Assembly (NCBI GenBank): GCA_043497085.1
Contig: JBIEKI010000025.1
Length of the DNA stretch: 41,719 nt
Strand: one strand, 5' to 3'
Source: Thalassobacillus sp043497085
GTDB taxonomy: Bacteria; Bacillota; Bacilli; Bacillales; Halobacillaceae
The notes beneath the pieces were generated by a model. It was given only the letters and a program-made list of their open reading frames with translations. It ran no database searches and was not told the DNA's origin. A program made the translations under genes and the position numbers. Below are positions 14,896-21,912 of this stretch, piece by piece. The first letter of the stretch is position 1, and every line of letters begins with the position of its first letter.

Positions 14896-14938
14896 GAAAA
14901 AGACGAACTCGTTTTAGAAAGTTCGTCTTTTTCTTATT
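14891..14938. terminator. Perfect 19-bp bidirectional terminator
   Basis: aataagaaaaagacgaact (14891-14909) pairs without mismatch to agttcgtctttttcttatt (14920-14938). The stem contains the stop codons of both convergent genes. Confidence 0.93.
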
Positions 14939-15596
14939 AGTAGAACATTCTGTTTTTAACAGCGGTGACTTGCAGTAGAGATCCCCATGTTTTATGCCCT
15001 CTATCTTGTATTCCTGCTATCGCTTCACAAAAAAGGTGCGCAGTAGTCAAAGCATCTCCTAAGGCGGTATGACGTTCGTATACCTTTGTATTCAACATAT
15101 CTGCGTATTCAATCAGATCTTTTCTGCCTTCTGTAGGATACAAATATTTCAATAAACTGAGGGTATCTACTGCTCTCGGCTTGGGAAATTTATACCCTGC
15201 CCGTGACATTTCACATTTTATTAGGGTTAGATCGAACTGAATATGATGACCGATGAGGCAGGTAGCCTTATTTGCTTCCGCCTCTTGAAAAAAACCGCTG
15301 ATTGCATGATAAGCAGCTGGTGCACTCTCCACGTCCCTATCCTGTATCCCTGTCAACTTGACAATTTGTTCAGGTATCTTCGTTTCAGGGTTTACATAGG
15401 TCTGGAACACTTTCTTTTCTTCTACAACTAATTGTCGAACCGGCACCGAGGCTATTTCAATCATGCGATCTTGTTTTTGAACATGAAAACCCGTAGCTTC
15501 TGTATCAACGACTTGAAAGTTGATATCTTCCAGCTTTGTCGATAAGGGAATGTCATCTTTCAAATTAAAATGGAATCGTTTCGCTTTTTTTATCAT
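14937..15596 (-). CDS. DnaQ-like 3'-5' exonuclease (DEDDh)
   Basis: A 219-residue DEDDh exonuclease. The three motifs are present: DTEATG (Asp31, Glu33), HHIQFDLTLI (Asp122) and HTALGDALTT (His176, Asp181). It lacks polymerase domains and is therefore a stand-alone nuclease like those often encoded beside CBS/DUF294 proteins. The start at 15596 follows ggaggag. It is 25 bases after the DUF294 gene and is last in the symporter operon; what it cleaves there is unknown. Confidence 0.88.
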   Translation of the reverse strand: MIKKAKRFHFNLKDDIPLSTKLEDINFQVVDTEATGFHVQKQDRMIEIASVPVRQLVVEEKKVFQTYVNPETKIPEQIVKLTGIQDRDVESAPAAYHAISGFFQEAEANKATCLIGHHIQFDLTLIKCEMSRAGYKFPKPRAVDTLSLLKYLYPTEGRKDLIEYADMLNTKVYERHTALGDALTTAHLFCEAIAGIQDRGHKTWGSLLQVTAVKNRMFY

Positions 15597-15621
15597 AGCT
15601 GTTTATCTCCTCCCATTCCCC

Positions 15622-17565
15622 TTAAAGCGAATACCGGCTCAACATAGTTGTTTGCAGTTTTCTCATTTCTTTTAAAGCTCGTATCAGCTTTTCTTTGTCA
15701 CGTGTTGACAACTGAGAAAAAGTTACAATAGAAGACGGGGCCTTACCAACTGAAATACTTTCCCATTTCTGCTTAATATATAGGTCCATCACCTGGGACA
15801 AGGCATGCTTTAAATCTGTAGCCAGCCAATCAGTGATGATATCTTTTTCAACTAATGCATCAAGCTTTTCAATCGTTGTACCTTCCAGAATATGATGAGA
15901 AAGGGAAAGGATTTGTAAAGCATGGTGAAAAGGAAATAAGACTTGTTTTTTCAGGTCAAGCTGCTTTCGGTCAATTCTTAAAAGAGCCCTTATCGGCTGT
16001 TCTAAACTAGGTATTTGGTTTTCTTTTTCGACCTGGGCTAATCGATATAAAAAGATGCTTGATCTTTTAAGATCTTCCCTTACCATCCGAATGAATTCCG
16101 TATGTAAATCATCCGAACCGTAAAGTTTGCGGAAAGAAAAAAAGTTCTGTGCCAGCAGCAGGGTATCATTTGTGGACCTCATCGCCCACTTTCTTAAGGT
16201 TTCGTTCCACTTCCCCAACGACCCACGCCACATCGGTTCACTAGCCATCATCTTTCCTTTACATCGTTCGTACCCGGCTTGTTCAAGATAAGCGGTTATT
16301 TCTTCTCCCAGCTTTACAAAATAATCATCCACTTCTTTTTGATGGAGTTCCTCGACGTCTTCATAAACGAGAAAATGATCCTGGTCTGTCAAAACAAACT
16401 GTTCCCCTCGACCGGCACTTCCCATCTGATACCAGGCGAATGCCACAGGAGGCTCCCCTAAGCCTTTCTGTTTCAAGGTATCGATGGCAATCGTTACTGC
16501 CCGCTTCGTCAGACGGTCGTAAAGTTGAGTCAAAACATCCAGTACATGTAATGATGGAACATTATCACGAATCAGCAATGCCAATATGTCATAAATTTCT
16601 TTTTTGACTTCGCTTAAATGCTCTGCCTCTGTCTCCTCGACTTTCTTGATTGCCGAAAACATTTGACGGTTTTTCTTTCGCAGAAGGTCAGCCATGGTAA
16701 TCATGCCGACTACCTTCTCTTCCCCATCCACTACTGGCAGATGCTTGACTCCTCTTAATATCATTTCAGATAGTGCATGATAGTAATAATCAGAACGATG
16801 TATTTGGTACGGTTGTTTAGTCATGATCGTCCCAGCATGCTCAGCGACCGACTTATTACGGGCAACTACTCGGTTCACAAAGTCCTTCTCGGTAATAATT
16901 CCTTCTAATCGCCCATTATTTGTGATAACAATGGAACTTGCTTTTTCACCTATCATCTTTTCAGCCGCCTCTTGTATCGTCACATAGCGATCGACCGCAG
17001 TTGCAGGTTTAGTCATAATATCCTGGACACGCAACAGGAATGGATCACTCTCACCCAATTCGTGGGCAAGCCTCACCTGCTCTGCCAATGACACGTATAC
17101 ATCCTTAAGCCTTGAAACAACCTGATGGAGGAAATAATCACGGATATTTTCGTGCCGCCATAACCTTTCCAGCACTCCATAAGGGATATAAAGACCCACC
17201 ACAGTTTCCACAGCCCGGATTTCAACCATGTAGGAATAAGCATCCTCATTACTAATTCCGAGAAAATTGCTGAGGCTGCCAAGACCAAGAATACCACCCT
17301 CTTGGACAACCTCAAGCACTTCTCCTGCTTCCTGGTCTTCAGCAGCCGCATAAACCTCTGCTGTACCAGAAGTTATGACTAAAATTCCTTCACGACGCTT
17401 TCGAGCATGAGCAATAACTGCACCATCAGGATATAGTCTTTCTTCACATTGCTTATATAACTCATGGTAGTAATCATCCGTCAACTTTTGAAAAATCGGT
17501 TGATGCCGAAGCCTTTCCCGGACACGGTAACTACTTGGTGGAGTTTGGTACGTCTTCTGAGTCAT
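15622..17565 (-). CDS. Cyclic-nucleotide-binding / CBS / DUF294 nucleotidyltransferase-like protein
   Basis: A 647-residue multidomain regulator. A cNMP-binding-like domain comes first (about 25-150), then two CBS motifs (about 180-300: VQDIMTKPATAV, IMTKQPYQIHRSD, GVKHLPVV), then the DUF294 nucleotidyltransferase domain with GSAGRGEQ and TDQDH, like the GlnD uridylyltransferase active site, and a DUF294 C-terminal helical domain. Such proteins are typically coded beside acetate-type symporters and are thought to sense nucleotides and modify or control them. The start at 17565 fits gagaggt with 8 bases spacing; it overlaps the symporter gene by 35 bases. Confidence 0.87.
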   Translation of the reverse strand: MTQKTYQTPPSSYRVRERLRHQPIFQKLTDDYYHELYKQCEERLYPDGAVIAHARKRREGILVITSGTAEVYAAAEDQEAGEVLEVVQEGGILGLGSLSNFLGISNEDAYSYMVEIRAVETVVGLYIPYGVLERLWRHENIRDYFLHQVVSRLKDVYVSLAEQVRLAHELGESDPFLLRVQDIMTKPATAVDRYVTIQEAAEKMIGEKASSIVITNNGRLEGIITEKDFVNRVVARNKSVAEHAGTIMTKQPYQIHRSDYYYHALSEMILRGVKHLPVVDGEEKVVGMITMADLLRKKNRQMFSAIKKVEETEAEHLSEVKKEIYDILALLIRDNVPSLHVLDVLTQLYDRLTKRAVTIAIDTLKQKGLGEPPVAFAWYQMGSAGRGEQFVLTDQDHFLVYEDVEELHQKEVDDYFVKLGEEITAYLEQAGYERCKGKMMASEPMWRGSLGKWNETLRKWAMRSTNDTLLLAQNFFSFRKLYGSDDLHTEFIRMVREDLKRSSIFLYRLAQVEKENQIPSLEQPIRALLRIDRKQLDLKKQVLFPFHHALQILSLSHHILEGTTIEKLDALVEKDIITDWLATDLKHALSQVMDLYIKQKWESISVGKAPSSIVTFSQLSTRDKEKLIRALKEMRKLQTTMLSRYSL

Positions 17566-19210
17566 CCATCCAGACCTCTCCATCTCTATATGTCATTTGT
17601 TCCGGATAACGAAGATCAATGACTTCTTCCTGCACTTCTTTAACTGGTTCTTTTGTAGCCAGAGAAACTATAACGTTGGTTAAAATGGCAGCACTGGCTC
17701 CAAATACACCTGCGCCTGTGTCAATTATGCCTAAAATCGTGAATCCGCCAAATTTAGCGGCGAATATATAACCAAGGGTAACAGATAAACCTACCACCAT
17801 TCCCCATATGACACCTGGACCGTTTGACCGTTTCCACCAGACACCGAGTAATAAAGCTGGGAAGAACGATCCGGAAGCTAAAGCAAATGCCCAGGCAACA
17901 ATTTGAGTAATAGCCCCTGGAGGATTTAAAGCAACCAGGCCGGCAACAACAGTGGCGATTACAATTGACCAACGTCCGACAAGAAGACGCTTTTTCTCAC
18001 TGGCATTCGGATTAATCGAGCGGAAATAAATATCATGGGATAATGCAGCCGAAATGGCAATCATTAAACCACCAGCAGTAGACAATGCTGCTGCCATGGC
18101 ACCAGCTGCCATCAAGCCAATCACGAAAATACCAAGGTTTGCGATTTCAGGTGTTGCCATAACAACAATATCGTTACTGATCACAATTTCCTGCCATTGT
18201 AAAATGTTATCCCCGTTTGTATCAGCAACAGACAGCAGACCAGTGTCTACCCACGACGCGGTCCATGCTGGCAAGTTGTTGATAGAGGACCCGGCCACCT
18301 GAGTCATTAAAATGAATCGTGAAAAAGCTGCATATGCAGGAGCCGACAAATAAAGTAATCCGATAAATAACAAAGCCCATGCACCACTCCAGCGAGCGGC
18401 TTTCATGGTAGATACGGTATAAAAACGAACAATGACGTGTGGCAGGCCGGCTGTTCCTGCCATTAAAGTAAACATTAAAGCGAGAAATTGCCATTTTGTT
18501 CCTTCTGTAAATGGAACAATATACTCTGTGATTCCGAGGTCCTGATCAAGTGCTCTCATTTCATCTATGACCTGTCCATAGGAGACCCATGGCATCGGAT
18601 TGCCCGTCAACTGCAAGGCCATAAAAATGACCGGAATCAAATAGGCAATAATCAATACAATATATTGTGCCACCTGCGTCCACGTAATCCCCTTCATTCC
18701 ACCAAGTGCAGAATAGAAAGCAATAAGAACGACGCCAATCAAAGTCCCCACAGCAGCATTCACTTCGAGAAGACGTCCAATAACCACGCCGGAACCAGAA
18801 AGCTGGCCAACAGAATAAGTGAAACTGATGATGATTGTCGCAACCGCTGCAATCAGCCTTGCAGTATTGCTGCGATAACGGTCTCCGATAAATTCCGGGA
18901 CTGTATAACGTCCGTATTTTCTAAGCTGGGGAGCAAGTAAAAATGTCAGTAATAAATAGCCGCCTGTCCATCCCATAATATAAGCTAAACCATCATAGCC
19001 AAGAATCATGACTGTCCCTGCTAACCCGATGAAAGAAGCAGCACTCATCCAGTCAGCACCGATTGCCATGCCGTTGAATACAGGAGGGACGCCGCGTCCA
19101 GCTACATAAAAGTCCGATGTAGCCTTCGCTTTGTTATATAAGGCGATTCCTATGTACAGGCCGAATGTGGCAACTATTAGCGTAAGAGAAACAAGAAATT
19201 GTGCATCCAT
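17531..19210 (-). CDS. Sodium:solute symporter large subunit (ActP-like, VC_2705 type)
   Basis: A 559-residue SSS-family transporter with about 13 membrane segments. Family marks are FYVAGRGVPPVFNGMAIGADWMSAASFIG near the N-terminus and GLMAAGAMAAALSTAGGLMIAISAALSHD later. It is the large partner of the DUF4212 small subunit encoded just upstream, a pairing known for the VC_2705-type symporters that carry short organic acids. Residues 330-341 (DTNGDNILQWQE) form an EF-hand-like loop, probably outside the membrane. The start follows aaggaggt. A perfect cre site upstream fits carbon-source control; acetate, lactate or pyruvate is likely but unproven. Confidence 0.9.
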   Translation of the reverse strand: MDAQFLVSLTLIVATFGLYIGIALYNKAKATSDFYVAGRGVPPVFNGMAIGADWMSAASFIGLAGTVMILGYDGLAYIMGWTGGYLLLTFLLAPQLRKYGRYTVPEFIGDRYRSNTARLIAAVATIIISFTYSVGQLSGSGVVIGRLLEVNAAVGTLIGVVLIAFYSALGGMKGITWTQVAQYIVLIIAYLIPVIFMALQLTGNPMPWVSYGQVIDEMRALDQDLGITEYIVPFTEGTKWQFLALMFTLMAGTAGLPHVIVRFYTVSTMKAARWSGAWALLFIGLLYLSAPAYAAFSRFILMTQVAGSSINNLPAWTASWVDTGLLSVADTNGDNILQWQEIVISNDIVVMATPEIANLGIFVIGLMAAGAMAAALSTAGGLMIAISAALSHDIYFRSINPNASEKKRLLVGRWSIVIATVVAGLVALNPPGAITQIVAWAFALASGSFFPALLLGVWWKRSNGPGVIWGMVVGLSVTLGYIFAAKFGGFTILGIIDTGAGVFGASAAILTNVIVSLATKEPVKEVQEEVIDLRYPEQMTYRDGEVWMDDSEDVPNSTK

Positions 19211-19265
19211 ACGTTGACCTCCTTAAAATCTACAACTGGATCTAGATCCATATCTTTTTGTGGAA

Positions 19266-19568
19266 TTAATGATCATTTGTTTTGCCTGCACTAATGGATT
19301 CATTTCTTTTTGCATCAATGCCATATTTTTTATCAATTTTATCGCTGACTACAGCATTGATGAAAAGCAGGATTATGAAAGTCAAAATAGCTCCTTGAGC
19401 GCCCATATAATAGTGTAATGGAAAACCATTGAAGGTGATTTGAGATAATGGCTCCGCAAATAGAACTACTCCATAAGAAACTATAACCCCGATAGCTAAA
19501 TAAATGATGATCATGGTTGTTCTGGCACGGAAATAAGCATCTGCAACACTTTTTTCGATTTTCTTCAT
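19266..19568 (-). CDS. Sodium:solute symporter small subunit (DUF4212)
   Basis: A 100-residue membrane protein with two helices (about 18-40 and 53-72) and charged ends. The block GFPLHYYMGAQGAILTFIILLFINA is the family core of the probable small subunit of VC_2705-type symporters. It probably stabilises or regulates the large subunit encoded 55 bases downstream. The start at 19568 has an excellent aggaggtg. Confidence 0.9.
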   Translation of the reverse strand: MKKIEKSVADAYFRARTTMIIIYLAIGVIVSYGVVLFAEPLSQITFNGFPLHYYMGAQGAILTFIILLFINAVVSDKIDKKYGIDAKRNESISAGKTNDH

Positions 19569-19616
19569 GTTTGGTCACCTCCTTTCATGTTCGCATTAAA
19601 CGTTAAGCGCAAGCGT

Positions 19617-19802
19617 TCAGCCGCGCAGGTTAAAAATGAAGCGGATCGTTTCCCAAAATGGGACCGGTATCATGATGATTTTCACCAGCATAAAAATAAA
19701 CACCGAAAGAAACGGTACAATCAGGAAAACTGGTTTTTTCTTGTTTAATGCAATGACTACAGACACAACTGTAATCAGTGCGAATATTAAAACCCATGTC
19801 AT
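19617..19802 (-). CDS. Small two-helix membrane protein, first gene of the symporter operon
   Basis: A 61-residue protein beginning MTWVLIFALITVVSVVIAL, with a second helix VFLIVPFLSVFIFMLVKIIMI and a short basic end. I do not recognise the family. The start at 19802 follows aaaggtgg with 8 bases; ten upstream codons would overlap the cre site. It lies 48 bases before the DUF4212 gene, so it may be a third component or a leader product of the transporter. Confidence 0.65.
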   Translation of the reverse strand: MTWVLIFALITVVSVVIALNKKKPVFLIVPFLSVFIFMLVKIIMIPVPFWETIRFIFNLRG

Positions 19803-19817
19803 ACGTTCAACCACCTT

Positions 19818-19831
19818 TGAAAGCGTTATCA
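19818..19831. promoter_or_regulatory. Perfect cre (CcpA) site
   Basis: TGAAAGCGTTATCA matches TGWNANCGNTNWCA at every position. It lies about 100 bases downstream of the predicted promoter and just before the first gene of the symporter operon, a place where CcpA represses by blocking elongation. Confidence 0.75.
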
Positions 19832-19926
19832 AAAAAGTTAAAAATTATATGTAGTTAGTAACAACCAATAATACCCCTCCCATGCTTTAATTCATTAGTA
19901 AATAACAGAAAATTAATTCTATTGCT

Positions 19927-19956
19927 ATTATTCTAAAGTTACAGTTTATTTGTCAA
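19927..19956 (-). promoter_or_regulatory. SigA-like promoter of the symporter operon
   Basis: On the minus strand a perfect TTGACA (19951-19956), an 18-bp spacer and AATAAT (19927-19932; five of six). Confidence 0.65.
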
Positions 19957-19991
19957 GTTATACGTGTATATCCATACATTGCAAAAAGGCA

Positions 19992-20032
19992 TAAAAAAAC
20001 CCCAGAAAAGCAATCTAATGGCTCTCTGGGGT
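19992..20032 (-). terminator. Terminator of the small gene at 20046
   Basis: On the minus strand accccaga (20025-20032) pairs with tctggggt (20000-20007) and a T-run follows (19993-19999). Confidence 0.8.
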
Positions 20033-20045
20033 AAAATGAATTTTT

Positions 20046-20285
20046 TTAGACTTTTTCAACTACATAAGCTTTTTTTTCCCGATAATATTTCTCTCCGTCT
20101 TGAGAAGAATGTTCAAAGAAACCTTCAAACTCCTGAATAACTTTATATTCGCGATCCGGCTCTGTGAATAATTGACTGCCATTGTTGGAAAGAAGCAATA
20201 CGTCCTTCGTTGACACGAAACTATCCAGTTCTTGAGCGGAATAGTTATTTCCTGGTTTTAATGTATTGAAGCCACTGCTAGTCAT
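20046..20285 (-). CDS. Small hypothetical protein
   Basis: A 79-residue soluble protein beginning MTSSGFNTLKPGNNYS, with a central apolar stretch DVLLLSNNGSQLF and a charged end (EKYYREKKAYVVEKV). I do not recognise it. The start at 20285 follows ggaaggtgg with 8 bases spacing; four upstream codons are the ribosome site region. It has its own terminator and is divergent from the small gene at 20439. Confidence 0.6.
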   Translation of the reverse strand: MTSSGFNTLKPGNNYSAQELDSFVSTKDVLLLSNNGSQLFTEPDREYKVIQEFEGFFEHSSQDGEKYYREKKAYVVEKV

Positions 20286-20341
20286 AAAACAATCCACCTT
20301 CCTTTTTTTAGAACAAGTTCCCGGGAAGGAGGCGCCTAAAA

Positions 20342-20365
20342 CATGAGTACGTCCTGTTACTCATG
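20342..20365. repeat. Perfect 8-bp inverted repeat in a divergent promoter region
   Basis: catgagta (20342-20349) and tactcatg (20358-20365), 8-base spacer. It lies between two divergent small genes and could be an operator or an RNA hairpin. The nearby ttcccgggaa (20319-20328) is a second palindrome. Confidence 0.5.
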
Positions 20366-20438
20366 GAAATAGTTCACACACATGATGGGGAAAATCAGAA
20401 GCAAACTAACGATGTAAAGGGAAGGGGGTGTACGACGC

Positions 20439-20597
20439 GTGCAAAGACGAAATATCCAATGGCTTCCCATCATTGCATCTGTAGGTATTGGAGCGGCAAC
20501 TTACAGCATGATGACCGGCCAAGGCGGGCAATTACAGAATATGATTCCAAGTTTAACGAACATGGCTGGGCAGAACCAACAACACAAGCAAGGGTAA
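20439..20597 (+). CDS. Small 52-residue single-helix protein
   Basis: A short gene starting at GTG 20439, eight bases after aagggggtg. The product has a basic start (MQRRNIQW), one short apolar segment (LPIIASVGIGAATYSMM) and a Gln/Asn-rich end (MAGQNQQHKQG). It resembles the many small membrane proteins of Bacillaceae with unknown role, sometimes linked to sporulation. Two hairpins follow. The ribosome site and the composition support it; no family is recognised. Confidence 0.6.
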   Translation: MQRRNIQWLPIIASVGIGAATYSMMTGQGGQLQNMIPSLTNMAGQNQQHKQG

Positions 20598-20626
20598 CTT
20601 GACCTTTGGGTCAAGATTAAATAAAT

Positions 20627-20664
20627 GAAACGGACTCTCCTGTTAGGATGGGTTCGTTTCTTAT
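20627..20664 (+). terminator. Probable terminator after the 52-residue gene
   Basis: gaaacggactctcct (20627-20641) pairs with aggatgggttcgtttc (20645-20660), with two G.U pairs and one bulge, followed by a weak T-rich stretch. A small hairpin cttgacc/gggtcaag (20598-20615) precedes it. Confidence 0.55.
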
Positions 20665-20732
20665 CTTTATACAGCCATATGCAGGATGAATATATGGAAT
20701 AGTTGGCAGGCTAAGGAATGGAGGTGAAGAAA

Positions 20733-20873
20733 ATGAGCAAGAAATCGACAAACAGAAGCAAGGGGCGATCTGCTCCTAATATAAACCCTCAAGGGCTTAC
20801 AGAAGACACAGCTGACCAGCAGCCCAAATCCCAGTTAGAACAACGCGCCAAAAAAAGCAACACAAAAATTTAG
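20733..20873 (+). CDS. sspL: Small acid-soluble spore protein L
   Basis: A 46-residue basic protein, MSKKSTNRSKGRSAPN... ending LEQRAKKSNTKI. The NPQGLTEDT and the C-terminal LExRAKKSNTK match B. subtilis SspL, a minor spore protein made in the forespore. The start at 20733 has ggaggtg upstream. It has its own terminator. Its presence marks the host as a spore former. I did not find a convincing SigG promoter. Confidence 0.85.
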   Translation: MSKKSTNRSKGRSAPNINPQGLTEDTADQQPKSQLEQRAKKSNTKI

Positions 20874-20879
20874 CAAATG

Positions 20880-20910
20880 AAAAAGGAGCACCTTACAGCG
20901 CTCCTTTTTT
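20880..20910. terminator. Bidirectional terminator after sspL
   Basis: aaaaaggagc (20880-20889) pairs with gctccttttt (20900-20909). It also serves the convergent gene at 20918. Confidence 0.88.
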
Positions 20911-20917
20911 CCTTTCC

Positions 20918-21352
20918 TCAGCTGGAAACATGGACTACTACTTGATCAGAAATTTCATATCCCTGGTAAAAAAGGCGTTGATGATTGTTCAGGACCAATG
21001 CTACCTTGATTGCGTTTTTACCCTTGGGAAGTTCTAAGTTATAATAATCGCCGTACAACCGGTTTATCTTTACACCATTAATATATATATGCCCATGGCC
21101 TTTTTGAAAATCAATTGCAGATGAACCAGCCTGCTCCGGGGTGAATGTAAAATTCTTCTTATCGACTTGCAGCAGCCAGGATCCATCAGACAATTGGTCA
21201 ACATTGACTTGGACTTCTGGAACCTCCACTCCCTCCGGAATTTCCACTGCAGGATGCCCAGAAGAATGCAAATGTTCATTTGTGCTGGTGAAATAGAAGA
21301 ATAACACTAAGAATAACAAAAACAAACTGGAATAGCTCCATAAATTTCTCAC
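20918..21352 (-). CDS. Membrane-anchored extracytoplasmic protein paired with DUF2243
   Basis: A 144-residue protein with one N-terminal membrane helix (YSSLFLLFLVLFFYF) and an exported domain. The region after the helix is histidine-bearing (NEHLHSSGHP), and the rest looks like beta-sandwich (VNVDQLSDGSWLLQVD; GHGHIYINGVKINRLYGDYYNLELPKGKN), rather like small copper or sugar-binding folds. The start is taken as GTG 21352 with gaggg five to seven bases upstream; GTG 21370, overlapping the stop of the upstream gene, is the alternative. Family not recognised; it is coupled to the DUF2243 gene. Confidence 0.68.
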   Translation of the reverse strand: MRNLWSYSSLFLLFLVLFFYFTSTNEHLHSSGHPAVEIPEGVEVPEVQVNVDQLSDGSWLLQVDKKNFTFTPEQAGSSAIDFQKGHGHIYINGVKINRLYGDYYNLELPKGKNAIKVALVLNNHQRLFYQGYEISDQVVVHVSS

Positions 21353-21366
21353 GGTATCTCCCTCTT

Positions 21367-21816
21367 TCACTGACTTGCCACACGTGCCCGTCGTTTAATC
21401 ATAAAACCGATACCCGCTAACAATAAACCAGAAGCCAGGAAGGCCAGGTCGTAAAGGAGTGGATTTTCAGACAATGGCCTTACTCGATGAACCTGGAGAA
21501 TATGATGGTCGACAATTCCTTCGATTAAGTTGAAGACCCCTCCACCGATGAACATTCCTCCGACAAATAAATGACCACTTGTCCCTAACTGGTTATTTTT
21601 TGCATCAAAAAATATTTTAAAACCGCCCCAGATAAGCATGGCGGAGAATGCTGCTGTAAAGAGCCCATCCGTTATAATCTCCATACGGATATTTCCGCTA
21701 TCAATCATGTGGTGCCACTGCAACAGCTGATGAAATACAATTCCATCCACTGCTCCCAGTATCCCGTGTCCTAATATCAAAGCGGCAAAAAATAAATTTT
21801 TATCTTTTTTGTTCAT
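21367..21816 (-). CDS. DUF2243 four-helix membrane protein
   Basis: A 149-residue protein with four membrane segments. DUF2243 marks are the HGILGAVDGIVFHQLLQWHHM opening and GGGVFNLIEGIVDHHILQVHRVRP, with several histidines at the membrane face that could bind metal or heme. The function is unknown; it is often seen near copper or cytochrome oxidase assembly genes. It is coupled to the exported protein encoded downstream and probably works with it. Confidence 0.85.
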   Translation of the reverse strand: MNKKDKNLFFAALILGHGILGAVDGIVFHQLLQWHHMIDSGNIRMEIITDGLFTAAFSAMLIWGGFKIFFDAKNNQLGTSGHLFVGGMFIGGGVFNLIEGIVDHHILQVHRVRPLSENPLLYDLAFLASGLLLAGIGFMIKRRARVASQ

Positions 21817-21879
21817 AATAATCCCACCTATTCGATCACTGCTATCGGTCTGTCCAATATAGGAGGAATTTATACATAC

Positions 21880-21909
21880 AAAAGAGCCAGCCCTTAGGCT
21901 GACTCTTTT
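21880..21909 (-). terminator. Terminator of ilvD
   Basis: aaaagagccagcc (21880-21892) and ggctgactctttt (21897-21909) form a 13-bp stem with one mismatch, directly after the ilvD stop on the minus strand. Confidence 0.85.
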
Positions 21910-21912
21910 ATA

